64,000 bases of DNA from Alphaproteobacteria bacterium (GTDB lineage Bacteria > Pseudomonadota > Alphaproteobacteria > Bin65). Both the position numbers and the translations under genes were made by a program. The first letter of the stretch is position 1, and every line of letters begins with the position of its first letter. The stretch covers positions 39,041 to 103,040 of the forward strand of contig JAJFFJ010000003.1 in the NCBI GenBank assembly GCA_021776685.1, in the 5' to 3' direction. This document shows positions 8,384 to 16,460 of the stretch, piece after piece. The notes beneath the pieces were generated by a model. The model worked only from the letters and a program-made list of their open reading frames with translations, was not told where the DNA came from and did not search any database.

Positions 8384-9181
8384 ATGGCAGACGACATTCT
8401 CTACGAGACCCACGACCACGTCCGACTGATCACAATCAACCGGCCGGACGTGATGAATTCTCTCAACTTTGAGGCCAACGACCGGCTGACCGATATGTGG
8501 GATGAATTCAATGCCGACGACGACGCCCGGGTCGCGGTCATCACCGGCACTGGGGAAAAGGCATTCTGCGCGGGCGCCGACCTCAAGAACTACACCATGA
8601 ATTTTGCCACCCGACCCGCACCAGAGTTTCGCGACCAATTCACCAATGGGCCGGGCTTCGGTGGTATTACCCGGCATATGGATATCTGGAAGCCGGTCAT
8701 CGCTGCGGTAAACGGATACGCCATGTCCGGCGGGCTGGAACTGGCGCTCGCCTGCGATATCCGTTTCGCCTCCCCCAACGCCACCTTCGCACTGCAGGAT
8801 GTGAAATGGGGATTCCACGCGTGCGATGGCGGGCTCATCCGCCTCCCGTGGATCGTCGGCCTGGGCAACACCATGGAAATTTTTCTATCCGGCGACCGCT
8901 TCGACGCTGAACATGGCCACCGTATTGGCCTGTGGAACCGGATCATCCCCCAGGAAGACCTGCTCGACGAAACGCTGGCTTATGCGCAGAAACTGGCTAG
9001 TCGTGCACCTCTGGCCCATCGGCTGGGCAAAGAGGTCATTATGCGCTCCCTTGGCCGCACGGTGGAGGATGGCGTCCGCTTTGAATCCCGCTCCTTCCAC
9101 GATCTTGGCCAGACCGCGGACTTGAAGGAAGGCACCGACAGCTTTCGCGAAAAGCGCGAAGCGGAATTCAAGGGACGATGA
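8384..9181 (+). CDS. Enoyl-CoA hydratase/isomerase (crotonase) family protein
   Basis: The 265-residue crotonase has the oxyanion-hole motifs CAGADLK (62-68) and YAMSGGLELALACD (112-125). The first catalytic glutamate of classical hydratases is present (E119). The position of the second is occupied by aspartate (D139, in FALQDVKWGF), so it may not be a standard 2-enoyl-CoA hydratase. Crotonases with other acid patterns act as isomerases, hydrolases or C-C lyases. It is the third gene of the ligase operon. The substrate is unknown. Confidence 0.9.
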   Translation: MADDILYETHDHVRLITINRPDVMNSLNFEANDRLTDMWDEFNADDDARVAVITGTGEKAFCAGADLKNYTMNFATRPAPEFRDQFTNGPGFGGITRHMDIWKPVIAAVNGYAMSGGLELALACDIRFASPNATFALQDVKWGFHACDGGLIRLPWIVGLGNTMEIFLSGDRFDAEHGHRIGLWNRIIPQEDLLDETLAYAQKLASRAPLAHRLGKEVIMRSLGRTVEDGVRFESRSFHDLGQTADLKEGTDSFREKREAEFKGR

Positions 9182-9207
9182 CCCGGCCAGCGCCGTAGAC
9201 TGCACAA

Positions 9208-9765
9208 ATGGGCGACAACACACCTACGCGCCGCCAGTTTGCACTGGGCCTTTCTGCAACCGTATTGCTGCCGTCCCCGGCGCTGGCCAGGAAGCCGCAG
9301 CCGAAAGCCCGCGCCCTCAAACTCTACAATCCCAATACAAAGGAGCGTTTCGACCGGGTCTTCCACGACGGCGGCCGGCTGCTTGCGGCCGCCCAGGACG
9401 AGTTGAACTGGTTCCTGCGTGACAACCACGAGCAGATTCAGACCAGCATGGACCCTGCTGTGTTCGATCTCATGTGGCGGCTGGCGGATTGGTATCGCCG
9501 GCGGGGCAAAGGGCGTGTGACGCTCAACGTGCACTCCGCCTACCGCACGAAGAAGACCAACGAGGCTCTCCGGCGGGAGGGCGCCGCGCACAACAGCCGC
9601 CATTTGAGCGGCCAGGCAGTCGACCTAACAGTACAAGGCTATGGCCGCGTATTCCTGGCCCGCGCTGCGCTCGCCGCCCGCCGTGGCGGCATGGGCCTCT
9701 ATGCCGGTGGCCGATGGGTCCATCTCGATACCGGCCCCAACCGCTATTGGTTCAGGCGGCGATAG
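9208..9765 (+). CDS. YcbK/DUF882-type M15 peptidase with Tat signal
   Basis: The 185-residue protein opens with a twin-arginine signal (TRRQFALGLSATVLLPSPALA). It continues into a DUF882/YcbK domain of the M15 peptidase group. Likely Zn ligands are H132 and D139 in RHLSGQAVDL and H172 in WVHLDTG. Family members are periplasmic and are thought to cut peptidoglycan peptide cross-links or stems; a known relative is MepK. It follows the crotonase gene by 26 bases, but its function suggests an independent role in the cell wall. Confidence 0.87.
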   Translation: MGDNTPTRRQFALGLSATVLLPSPALARKPQPKARALKLYNPNTKERFDRVFHDGGRLLAAAQDELNWFLRDNHEQIQTSMDPAVFDLMWRLADWYRRRGKGRVTLNVHSAYRTKKTNEALRREGAAHNSRHLSGQAVDLTVQGYGRVFLARAALAARRGGMGLYAGGRWVHLDTGPNRYWFRRR

Positions 9766-9768
9766 GGA

Positions 9769-10866
9769 CTATTCCATCCGGCCCTTCAGTACTTCCCAGG
9801 AAATATCATAGATACCATCGACGGTCGGGCCGAGCATGGCGATGCGCGGGTCGGCGGTGGTGCCACGGCAAAAGCGGGCGTAAATCTGCGCGAAGATGAC
9901 GCCAAGTTTGAAGGCGGTCAGGACCCGGTAAAAATGCAGATTGGAGAGATCGCGCCCGGTGACTTTGGCGTAATATTCGATCACGTCCGGCCGGCGCAGC
10001 CATGTGGGGTCCTTACCCGAAGGCATCTGGCCGTGTTCGTGCATGGCGGGCGGATCATCCGGATGGATCCAGTAGCTCAGGAGCGTCGCGAAATCGAATA
10101 GGGGATCGCCTCGGGTGCACATGTCCCAATCGAGCAGCGCGATCGGTCTCACCGGATTTTCACGGTCCAGGATGATGTTGTTGATCTTGTAGTCGTTGTG
10201 CAGCAGCGTCGTGTTGCTCGGCGGCACCGACTGCGCCTCTAGCCAGGCAATCACCTCCCGAGCCGAGTTGGGAATTTCCTTGTCCTTGTAGACATCGGCG
10301 GCGGCCACGTGGAAGCGTTTGATCCAGCCAGCCACCGCGCGGCCCAAAAAGCCATCCGGATTGCCCAGATCGTCCAAGTTCACCTGCGCCGGATCCACCT
10401 GCTGAAAGGTATTCAGCACGTCGATCAGCATCTGGCTTAGTTCAACGCCCCGGCCCTGAAGCACATCGGGGATCACATCGCGGATCACCAGGCCCGACCG
10501 GTATTCCATGATGAAGAACGGCGCGCCCAGTACCTCTGTATCGTCACAGAACGCAACCCCCTTTGGCGCCAGGGGAAAGCCCAGGTTGAGTCCGGAGACC
10601 ACTTTGAACTCCCGGCCCATATCGTTGGCGCCAGGCGGCAGAGGACCCAACGGCGGCCGGCGCAGCACGCATTCCATCCCGTCCACATTGACGAAGAAAT
10701 TCAGATTGCCGAAGCCACCAGTGAACTGGCGCGGCGGGGGGTCAGGCGAGAAGGCATGCCCCTGCCCTTCAAGCCACGCCGCCAGCTTGCCCCAGTCCTG
10801 AGCCTGCTGGTCAGTTGGATCGAAAAATTCGGCCGTGTCCGTGCCGGTGAATTGCGCGCCGCTCAT
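9769..10866 (-). CDS. APH-fold phosphotransferase family protein (ACAD10-like)
   Basis: The 365-residue protein has an aminoglycoside-phosphotransferase/choline-kinase fold. The catalytic loop LLHNDYKINN (HND at 223-225) and the metal-binding LLDWDMC (246-248) are visible. Its length and its PPPRQFTGGFGNLNFFV segment resemble the kinase domain found next to or fused with acyl-CoA dehydrogenases (ACAD10/11), which phosphorylates hydroxyacyl-CoA substrates. The neighbouring acyl-CoA genes fit such a role rather than antibiotic resistance. The assignment to that subgroup is inference. Confidence 0.85.
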   Translation of the reverse strand: MSGAQFTGTDTAEFFDPTDQQAQDWGKLAAWLEGQGHAFSPDPPPRQFTGGFGNLNFFVNVDGMECVLRRPPLGPLPPGANDMGREFKVVSGLNLGFPLAPKGVAFCDDTEVLGAPFFIMEYRSGLVIRDVIPDVLQGRGVELSQMLIDVLNTFQQVDPAQVNLDDLGNPDGFLGRAVAGWIKRFHVAAADVYKDKEIPNSAREVIAWLEAQSVPPSNTTLLHNDYKINNIILDRENPVRPIALLDWDMCTRGDPLFDFATLLSYWIHPDDPPAMHEHGQMPSGKDPTWLRRPDVIEYYAKVTGRDLSNLHFYRVLTAFKLGVIFAQIYARFCRGTTADPRIAMLGPTVDGIYDISWEVLKGRME

Positions 10867-10943
10867 GGCGCGGGACTATAGGGAGGCGGCGGCGCGACGC
10901 AACATCGATGAAGATCCACCGACCGATTGACGCGGCGGGTAGC

Positions 10944-11975
10944 CTATGCCGCCACCCTGATGCCCACTCGCTCATTCACCTTTGGCATGACTTTTTCTGC
11001 GAACAGGCGGATTGAGTTCTCCACACGTTCGCGGGGCATGTTGCCGAAGTTCGAGAGGCAGGCCACGTGGCGGATGCCCATTTCGTAGAGGCGCACCATC
11101 TTGTCAGCCACGGTCTCAACGCTGCCGAACAGGCAAATACCATTCTCCAGTATCTCGTCGTAGGTGTGCTCCTTCGCATAGAGGCGGGTGCGCACATAAA
11201 GGTCGTATGGGTCACGGGTTTCTGCGTCACATGCTTCATCAGAGTCGGCCACATGGCAATGAAGGGTGAAGACGTGATCGTCGTCATCTTGAGGTAGGCC
11301 AGCCTCCTGACGGCCGTTGCGGAACTCAGTCAGCATCGTGCCGATATCGTCAAAGCCTTCGCACGACGCATAGGGCACCGTGAACAACCAGTTGCCTTGC
11401 TTCCCAACATGGAATGCGCCTGGCCTGGCCAGCACGGCCACGTAGATCGGCGGCATGCGCCCTTCGTGCGGTAAGACATTCAAGGCCACGTTTTCGCTTT
11501 TGGTGAACTGCCCTTGATAGTTCAACCGTTCGCCGGCAAAGAGCTTCTTGATGATGTCCAGGTGCTCATTGAACTTGTCGCGCTTCTCCGCCGGGTCTTC
11601 GTCATAGCCTTCGAATTCATGCGCCAGATAACCGGAACCCACCCCGTAAACCAGACGCCCGCCGGACATCATGTCCACCATGGCGTAGCTTTCCGCCAAC
11701 CGCCGCGGATCGTGGAATGTCAGGATCGAGATGGCTGTGCCTAGCCTGATCTTGTTGGTCCGCTGCGCCAGCGCTGCAAGCATGACCGCCGGATCGGGCA
11801 CCACGCCGTATTCGTGAAAATGGTGCTCCGCGCAGAAGAAGGTGTCGTAGCCAAGATTCTCTGCAAGCACCGACTGCTCCAACACTTCGCTATAGAGCTG
11901 CGGTATTGTTCGCGCCATTGCGGGATGGTGATCGTTCACGGAAAAAATCGAGAATCGCATGGGGCTGGCTGACAT
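10944..11975 (-). CDS. LLM-class flavin-dependent oxidoreductase (luciferase-like)
   Basis: This 343-residue protein is a bacterial luciferase-like monooxygenase. Typical segments are RFSIFSVNDHHP, FFCAEHHFHEYGVVPDPAVMLAALAQRT, RLGTAISILTFHDPRRLAESYAMVDMMSGGR and YGVGSGYLAHEFEGY. Such enzymes use FMNH2 (or F420) to oxidise diverse substrates; the substrate is not evident. It is divergent from an IclR regulator over 90 A+T-rich bases, and the ATG at 11975 has a GGGAGA ribosome binding site. A second LLM gene of similar type lies at 25522-26598, also near an IclR gene. Confidence 0.9.
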   Translation of the reverse strand: MSASPMRFSIFSVNDHHPAMARTIPQLYSEVLEQSVLAENLGYDTFFCAEHHFHEYGVVPDPAVMLAALAQRTNKIRLGTAISILTFHDPRRLAESYAMVDMMSGGRLVYGVGSGYLAHEFEGYDEDPAEKRDKFNEHLDIIKKLFAGERLNYQGQFTKSENVALNVLPHEGRMPPIYVAVLARPGAFHVGKQGNWLFTVPYASCEGFDDIGTMLTEFRNGRQEAGLPQDDDDHVFTLHCHVADSDEACDAETRDPYDLYVRTRLYAKEHTYDEILENGICLFGSVETVADKMVRLYEMGIRHVACLSNFGNMPRERVENSIRLFAEKVMPKVNERVGIRVAA

Positions 11976-12065
11976 ATAAATTCTCCCTCGGCGCTTGATT
12001 ACGCATTAGGAAATAGATTACATAAAACATAATTTGAGAGTCAATTCTAGATTCAAGGCTAGGGC

Positions 12066-12839
12066 ATGGCGGATCAACAGGGCATCCAATCCATCGAGGT
12101 GGGTATGGCCCTATTGAAGGCGTTGGCAGCCGGCGGCCGGGCCACTCCGCTGAAAGACTTGGCGACCGCGGCCGCGATGGTGCCGGCAAAGGCCCACCGC
12201 TATCTGGTCAGCCTGATGCGTGCGGGGATGGTCGAACAGGACCCCAAAACCGGGCACTACCGGCTCGGCCCGCTGGCCTTGAACATCGGCCTTGCCGCAC
12301 TCAACAGGCTCGATGTGATGCGCTATGCGGGCGAGGCCCTGGATGACCTACAGTCAGCAACTGGTGAAACCGTTTTGCTGGCGGTATGGAGCGACCGGGG
12401 GCCAGTGGTCGTGCGCTGGGAAGATGGCCCCCACCCAATCGCCACCAATGTGCGGATGGGCTCCATGATGCCGTTGCTGAATTCATCGACAGGCCGGGTC
12501 TTCGCCGCATTCCTGCCAGACGAAAGAATTCAGCCGCTCCTGGAGATCGAAGCCGCCGCTGCTCCTGATCTCGCAGTAAAGTTTGCAGCGGTCAGGCGTC
12601 AGACCCGGAAACACCAAATCGGCCAGGTAGACGGCGATCTTCTACCCGGCATCGCCGCCCTCTCCGGGCCGGTTTTTGACAGGCAGGCTGATTTGATCGC
12701 CGTGATCACGGTTCTGGGGCATCGGCACAAACTGGACGTGAGCAAAGAAGGGCCCATTTGGCGCGCGGTCACCAACGCCTGCACAACGTTGTCAGGCCGC
12801 CTGGGGCACGTCAGCACCCAGAGTGCATCAGGCGTTTGA
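12066..12839 (+). CDS. IclR-family transcriptional regulator
   Basis: The 257-residue protein has an N-terminal winged helix-turn-helix (about residues 5-65, with SIEVGMALLKAL and TPLKDLATAAAMVPAKAHRYLVSLMRAGMV) and a C-terminal IclR effector-binding domain (about 75-250). It probably controls the divergent LLM gene; the shared leader is A+T-rich. It resembles the second IclR protein in the window (28114-28917) in the opening GI(Q/K)SIEVG and in YxLGPLALxxGLAAL. Its 3' end overlaps speE tail-to-tail by 29 bases. The effector is unknown. Confidence 0.92.
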   Translation: MADQQGIQSIEVGMALLKALAAGGRATPLKDLATAAAMVPAKAHRYLVSLMRAGMVEQDPKTGHYRLGPLALNIGLAALNRLDVMRYAGEALDDLQSATGETVLLAVWSDRGPVVVRWEDGPHPIATNVRMGSMMPLLNSSTGRVFAAFLPDERIQPLLEIEAAAAPDLAVKFAAVRRQTRKHQIGQVDGDLLPGIAALSGPVFDRQADLIAVITVLGHRHKLDVSKEGPIWRAVTNACTTLSGRLGHVSTQSASGV

Positions 12840-13704
12840 TGTCATTGGGCAAGGCAAAGGCCGCGGCAAAAATTTCAGGATTGAAATATCGCGTTGTGAG
12901 GCTGGCTTCATTGTATGCCGAGGCGATCTCGGCCACCGGGGTTTGCCTCAATTCAGCATTGTCGGTTGCCCACCCTAGCGCCATGAAGCCACCATTATAG
13001 GTCGGCACCGGCATTACATAGAATGCACCATCTCGGAATAGCTTTTTGAATTTGCGATAGCCCGCGGCTAGCTCATCACCCTGAAGAAAGGGCACGCCGT
13101 TCTGGGTGACGAGGACACCGCCTGCCGTCAGACACCGTTTGCAATCGCGATAGAATTGCTCGGTGAACAGCGCGGCTCCCGGGCCAATGGGATCAGTTGA
13201 ATCGATGATGATGACATCGAAGCGTTCGTCGATCTTCGCCACGAACTTTGCGCCATCAGAAATCACGATTGTTGCGCGCGCGTCATCGAATGCGCCCGCC
13301 GAATGGTTTGGTAAATGTTGCCGGCACAGATCGATCACGCCTTGATCGATTTCCACCATCGTCGCGCGCAGCCTTGCATGGCGCAGCACCTCGCGCAGAC
13401 AGCCGCCATCACCGCCGCCAACTATTAGCACATTCTCGCAGGCTCCTTTCGCGGCAACCTGTGCCAGAACCGGCGGATGGGCCAGCATCTCATGATAGAT
13501 ATATTCATCCGCCTCCGTGGTCTGGACCACACCGTCAAGCATCATCACACGCCCGAAGTCTGGATTCTCAAAGATCACCAAGTCCTGATGGTCGGTTTGT
13601 TCACGATGCAGGATGTTGTCAGCCCGCAAGGACTGGCGGATTCCAGGGTGGAGCGTTTCGTCCAGCCACACCGCGTCATTTCCTGGAAGTGCGGATGACC
13701 TCAA
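12811..13704 (-). CDS. speE: Spermidine synthase (polyamine aminopropyltransferase)
   Basis: SpeE transfers the aminopropyl group of decarboxylated AdoMet to putrescine to make spermidine. The 297-residue protein has the family signatures LVIFENPDFGRVMMLDGVVQ, the nucleotide loop GGGDGG at 96-101, MVEID, and IIDSTDPIGPG. It is coupled to speD by a 4-base overlap (ATGA). The pair makes spermidine in two steps: AdoMet decarboxylation, then aminopropyl transfer. The last 29 bases overlap the end of the convergent IclR gene. Confidence 0.96.
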   Translation of the reverse strand: MRSSALPGNDAVWLDETLHPGIRQSLRADNILHREQTDHQDLVIFENPDFGRVMMLDGVVQTTEADEYIYHEMLAHPPVLAQVAAKGACENVLIVGGGDGGCLREVLRHARLRATMVEIDQGVIDLCRQHLPNHSAGAFDDARATIVISDGAKFVAKIDERFDVIIIDSTDPIGPGAALFTEQFYRDCKRCLTAGGVLVTQNGVPFLQGDELAAGYRKFKKLFRDGAFYVMPVPTYNGGFMALGWATDNAELRQTPVAEIASAYNEASLTTRYFNPEIFAAAFALPNDIKRLMHSGC

Positions 13705-14198
13705 TCGATCAGGCCACGGAGATGCTCAGCCACCGAAATCCGGCCGGGCGCAAACGCCTCTTTCAAAACCGGCAGGGTATCCGCCGGATCGCAATCACCG
13801 CACATGAACACGTCGATCGCGGCGTATTCCTGTTCCGGCCAAGTATGGATCGAAATGTGGGATTCGGCCAGAACAACAACGCCCGATATGCCAAGCTCGG
13901 GTCCGAACGGATGAAAATAGCTGTGAAGGACCGTCGCGCCGGCGGCTCTGGCTGCCTCGACGAGCGCAGATTCAACGCGTGACAGGTCAGACAGGTTTCG
14001 CGCGTCCCAGAATTCGATCAGCAGATGGGTACCAGCGAATATGACGCCATCACGCTGAACGAAGTCGACCATTCGAGGCAGACTGATCGCTTCGGACGTG
14101 AAATCTGAGGCATAGGACAACGTGTTGGAGTTCGTCTCGGAAACCGACAGTGGCTGCAATTCCGAGACACCCGCCAACCGGGCAGCAGAGTCCGCCAT
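13701..14198 (-). CDS. speD: S-adenosylmethionine decarboxylase proenzyme
   Basis: SpeD is a pyruvoyl enzyme that decarboxylates AdoMet for spermidine synthesis. The 165-residue proenzyme has the self-cleavage site LAESHISIHTWPE. By comparison with the Thermotoga enzyme, Ser113 becomes the pyruvoyl group, and His118 and Cys133 are the processing and catalytic residues; all three are present. The ATG at 14198 has a GGGGGGAG ribosome binding site at good spacing, preferred over a GTG at 14243 with no such site. A possible pseudoknot lies just upstream in the leader (14221-14253). It forms an operon with speE. Confidence 0.96.
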   Translation of the reverse strand: MADSAARLAGVSELQPLSVSETNSNTLSYASDFTSEAISLPRMVDFVQRDGVIFAGTHLLIEFWDARNLSDLSRVESALVEAARAAGATVLHSYFHPFGPELGISGVVVLAESHISIHTWPEQEYAAIDVFMCGDCDPADTLPVLKEAFAPGRISVAEHLRGLID

Positions 14199-14220
14199 GG
14201 CGACTCCCCCCAAAGTCAGA

Positions 14221-14253
14221 AGGTGGATTGCTTCGCCCCCCACCTAAGCGAAG
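14221..14253 (-). promoter_or_regulatory. Possible H-type pseudoknot in the speD leader
   Basis: Read on the minus strand there are two interlocking 6-bp perfect complementarities. CTTCGC (14253-14248) pairs with GCGAAG (14236-14231), and AGGTGG (14245-14240) pairs with CCACCT (14226-14221). Intervening lengths are 2, 3 and 4 bases, sterically possible for an H-type pseudoknot. It ends about 14 bases before the speD ribosome binding site. The pairings are seen; folding and regulation are inference, and chance in G+C-rich DNA cannot be excluded. Confidence 0.35.
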
Positions 14254-14417
14254 ACGGGAAACGACGCGGGCTTTTGGGGCAAATCCACGGTCAGCGCAAG
14301 CAAAAAACACCCAAATTTTTCATGTTACCGCCAACCGCGACCAAGTGATCCCATTGAGGCTAAGGAATGATCCCGGACCAAGGCGCCTGCACGGCGCTGG
14401 ACAGTCTCCTCTCGGGC

Positions 14418-16208
14418 CTAGAACTGGTCCTCGGCAAGCATCATTACCGCGCTGCCACCGTCGGTGATCGCATCCAACAGACCGCCCGCCTGACTCATCA
14501 AATGATCTGAGAAAAAACGCGCAGTCTTGACCTTGGTCTCCAAAAAAGCGGCATCGCCATTCGCCGTCGCCCGTTGATTGTCCGCAGATACGGCGGATCG
14601 CGCGAGGAGCCAACCTCCAGTCGTATTCCCAAACAGATTCAAATAGGGCACCGCAGCGGTCGCCGCGAGGGAAATATCCTTCGGTCCAGTCTCAACCATC
14701 CAGTCGGTGGCCTTCTCCAGGCAATTGAGGCTTTCCTCAAGACGCCCCCGGATCGACACGAGATCAGCATCGTTGGACTGGCCTAACGGCTCCAGTGCCT
14801 GCCGCATTTCAGAAATAAACGCCTTTGCCGCATCGCCACCGTCCCGAAGTACTTTCCTGCCCATCAGGTCGTTGGCCTGAATACCGTTGGTACCCTCATA
14901 GATAGGATGGATGCGAGCGTCCCGTGAATGCTGCGCCGCGCCGGTTTCCTCAATGAAGCCCATCCCGCCATGTACCTGGACGCCGGTGTAGGCAACATCA
15001 CAGCCAAGATCTGTGCACCAGGATTTGGTGATTGGAATCAGCAGATCCAAAATACTTTTTGCCTGCTTGCGCGTGTCTTCATCGCTGTGGCGTTTAGCGA
15101 GGTCCATGCGCGAGGCAACATAGTAGATCAGTGCCCGCATGGCCTCCGTCCGTGCCTTCATGCCCAACAACATCCGGCGCACGTCCGGATGGTTGATGAT
15201 CGTTACCCCCTGTTCACCGGTGGACAAATCGCGGCCCTGCACCCGCTCCTTTGCGTAGGCGACGGCCTGCTGGTAGGCCCGCTCACCAGAGCCGAGTCCT
15301 GCCAGGCCGACATTCAGCCGGGCGTTGTTCATCATTGTGAACATGCAGGCCATGCCATCAAATTCATCGCCGATGAGATAGCCAACGGCTCCATCGTTCC
15401 CGCCAAATTCCATCACACAAGTCGGGCTGGCGTGGATGCCCAGCTTGTGTTCCAGCGACACGGGGCGCAGGTCATTCGGCTCGCCGAGAGACCCATCCGG
15501 ATTGACCAGCACCTTTGGCACCAGGAACAACGATATGCCCTTCACTCCCCCGGGGGCGCCTTCGGTGCGCGCCAGGACAAGATGGATAATGTTGTCCGTG
15601 TAATCGTGATCGCCATAGGTGATGAAAATTTTCTGGCCTTCGACCCGCCAGTGATCACCGTCCCGCCACGCCTTGCTGCGCAGTGCGCCCACATCCGATC
15701 CGGCCTGGGGCTCGGTCAGGTTCATGGTCCCCGTCCATTCCCCCGAAATCAGTTTTGGAAGATACAGCTGCTTCAGATCATCCGTGCCATGGGATGAGAT
15801 CGCCTCAATCGCACCCACAGTCAGCATCGGGCAAAGGTTGAATGCAGTATTCGACGAAGCCCACATCTCTGCGACAGCTACGTTCAGCGTCCATGGCAAA
15901 CCCTGCCCACCGAAATCCGGATTGAACGGCAGGCTATTCCACCCGCCTTCAACAAACTGGTGATAGGCTTCCTTGAAACCCGACGCAGTCTTCACGGCGC
16001 CATTCTCGATGCTAGCGCCCTCCTGATCCCCTGGACGGTTAAGTGGGCCGATCACACCATTGGCGAGTTTGCCCGCCTCTTCGAGCACGGCGTCGACCAG
16101 GTCAGAAGACACTTCTTCGTACCCCGGCAGGCCGCTCAAGGCGTCGATCCCAGCGATTTCGCTAAGCGCGAATCGCATATCTTTCAGCGGTGCGTTGTAG
16201 TCATGCAT
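14418..16208 (-). CDS. Acyl-CoA dehydrogenase, large (about 600-residue) type
   Basis: The 596-residue flavoenzyme oxidises an acyl-CoA to the 2-enoyl-CoA. It has an N-terminal helical part, the FAD/substrate motifs NLTEPQAGSDVGALRSKA and GQKIFITYGDHD, and the region YTGVQVHGGMGFIEE. The catalytic glutamate is in IYEGTNGIQANDLMGRK. A C-terminal extension of about 130 residues is typical of this long subgroup, often annotated for long-chain or 3-methylmercaptopropionyl-CoA (DmdC-like) substrates. The substrate cannot be decided from sequence. It is divergent from the Do-protease gene over 252 bases. Confidence 0.93.
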   Translation of the reverse strand: MHDYNAPLKDMRFALSEIAGIDALSGLPGYEEVSSDLVDAVLEEAGKLANGVIGPLNRPGDQEGASIENGAVKTASGFKEAYHQFVEGGWNSLPFNPDFGGQGLPWTLNVAVAEMWASSNTAFNLCPMLTVGAIEAISSHGTDDLKQLYLPKLISGEWTGTMNLTEPQAGSDVGALRSKAWRDGDHWRVEGQKIFITYGDHDYTDNIIHLVLARTEGAPGGVKGISLFLVPKVLVNPDGSLGEPNDLRPVSLEHKLGIHASPTCVMEFGGNDGAVGYLIGDEFDGMACMFTMMNNARLNVGLAGLGSGERAYQQAVAYAKERVQGRDLSTGEQGVTIINHPDVRRMLLGMKARTEAMRALIYYVASRMDLAKRHSDEDTRKQAKSILDLLIPITKSWCTDLGCDVAYTGVQVHGGMGFIEETGAAQHSRDARIHPIYEGTNGIQANDLMGRKVLRDGGDAAKAFISEMRQALEPLGQSNDADLVSIRGRLEESLNCLEKATDWMVETGPKDISLAATAAVPYLNLFGNTTGGWLLARSAVSADNQRATANGDAAFLETKVKTARFFSDHLMSQAGGLLDAITDGGSAVMMLAEDQF

Positions 16209-16460
16209 AACGGTTCTCGATTTCGAAGGACGCCATCTTTACCGGAAAATATAGCACGGGCTGAAGCGGCACCAAATATCCCACTTCACTGTTGCTCGCC
16301 AATCTGTCGCGACTTCCGGACATTCCTCGGGGCGTCGCCCTCAACATTAACAATAATTAATCTTGTGGACAGGGACAGCCGGCAGAAGCGCCCCATATAT
16401 AGCGGCAGTGCAGGCCGCGCCATCGGCGGCCCGCCTGGGAACACCAACCAGGGAAACAAC

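Noticed and set aside
14928-15797. A 289-codon plus-strand open frame inside the acyl-CoA dehydrogenase
   Set aside because: It is fully antisense to a conserved enzyme and shows no family features.
16347-16360. TTAA-N6-TTAA as a CtrA site before the Do-protease gene
   Set aside because: Spacing is 6 instead of the consensus 7.
16391-16398. CCCCATAT as a heat-shock sigma-32 -10 element before the Do-protease gene
   Set aside because: No CTTG-type -35 is found at an acceptable distance; the nearest CTTG is over 25 bases upstream.
15960-16460. N-terminal extension of the Do-protease frame
   Set aside because: The extension overlaps the acyl-CoA dehydrogenase gene and has no signal features, whereas the ATG at 16461 gives a signal peptide and a ribosome binding site.
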